This document shows, one piece after another, positions 5,969 to 6,006 of a DNA stretch of 6,006 nt; within the stretch, counting starts at the first letter, position 1, and every line of letters begins with the position of its first letter. The notes under the pieces are model-generated. The model was not told the DNA's origin and did no database searches. It saw nothing but the letters and a program-made list of their open reading frames with translations. The DNA is from Klebsiella pneumoniae (lineage in GTDB: Bacteria; Pseudomonadota; Gammaproteobacteria; Pseudomonadales; Azotimanducaceae), in NCBI GenBank assembly GCA_945878745.1, contig CAMDVY010000203.1, forward strand, positions 1 to 6,006, read 5' to 3'. The position numbers and the translations under genes were made by a program.

Positions 5969-6006
5969 GTGACCAATCGACTGGCCGGCAAGGTTGCCAT
6001 CATCAC
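5969..6006 (+). CDS. Short-chain dehydrogenase/reductase, 5' end only
   Basis: Only the first 12 complete codons are inside the window and read MTNRLAGKVAII, with the next codon starting AC. The pattern L-x-G-K-V-A-I-I-T is the standard first beta strand of NAD(P)-binding SDR oxidoreductases, just before the TGxxxGxG cofactor motif that would lie beyond the edge. The GTG start has AGAGGA eight bases upstream. The gene begins 27 bases after the transporter stop on the same strand, so the two are probably cotranscribed. SDRs oxidise or reduce alcohol and keto groups, which fits a catabolic cluster. The substrate cannot be inferred from this fragment. Confidence 0.75.
   Translation, partial: MTNRLAGKVAII

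Overview
The window looks like chromosomal DNA from a Gram-negative proteobacterium, most likely a gammaproteobacterium. The base composition is moderately GC-rich by eye (not counted). Two proteins carry export signals, one of them is an outer-membrane-type CsgG homologue, and the promoters resemble sigma70 sites. The lineage is inferred from gene content only. There is no tRNA, rRNA, CRISPR array, transposase or phage gene in view.

Layout: six genes in two divergent groups separate at about 4250-4396. Leftward (minus strand), in transcription order: an acyl-CoA dehydrogenase (4249-3065), a CsgG/HfaB-family secreted protein (2996-1848), an exported metallo-beta-lactamase-fold hydrolase (1773-826) and a double-EthD-domain protein (829-50). 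The last two overlap by 4 bases (ATGA). The gaps before the CsgG-like and hydrolase genes are 68 and 74 bases. The first of these gaps holds a hairpin and a plausible promoter, so the CsgG-like gene may start its own transcript. Two adjacent hairpins follow the EthD stop codon at the left edge. Rightward (plus strand): a 12-helix GPH/MelB-type major facilitator transporter (TTG start at 4397, stop at 5941), then the first 12 codons of a short-chain dehydrogenase/reductase (GTG at 5969) cut by the window edge.

How they may work together: a flavin acyl-CoA dehydrogenase, an SDR, an EthD protein, an MBL-fold hydrolase and a cation-coupled transporter are the usual parts of an accessory catabolic cluster for a carboxylated or acyl-CoA-activated compound, for example of lipid, terpenoid, steroid or aromatic type. 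The substrate cannot be read from this window. The CsgG-like gene does not obviously belong to that pathway. It has no csgA/B/E/F partners here and its product contains no cysteine, so it cannot be a standard CsgG lipoprotein.

I did not find a clearly new multi-gene system. The best leads are the cysteine-free CsgG-like protein, the translationally coupled exported hydrolase and duplicated EthD protein, and the MelB-like transporter with a long predicted periplasmic insert. All intergenic gaps are shorter than 150 bases and are described in the entries.
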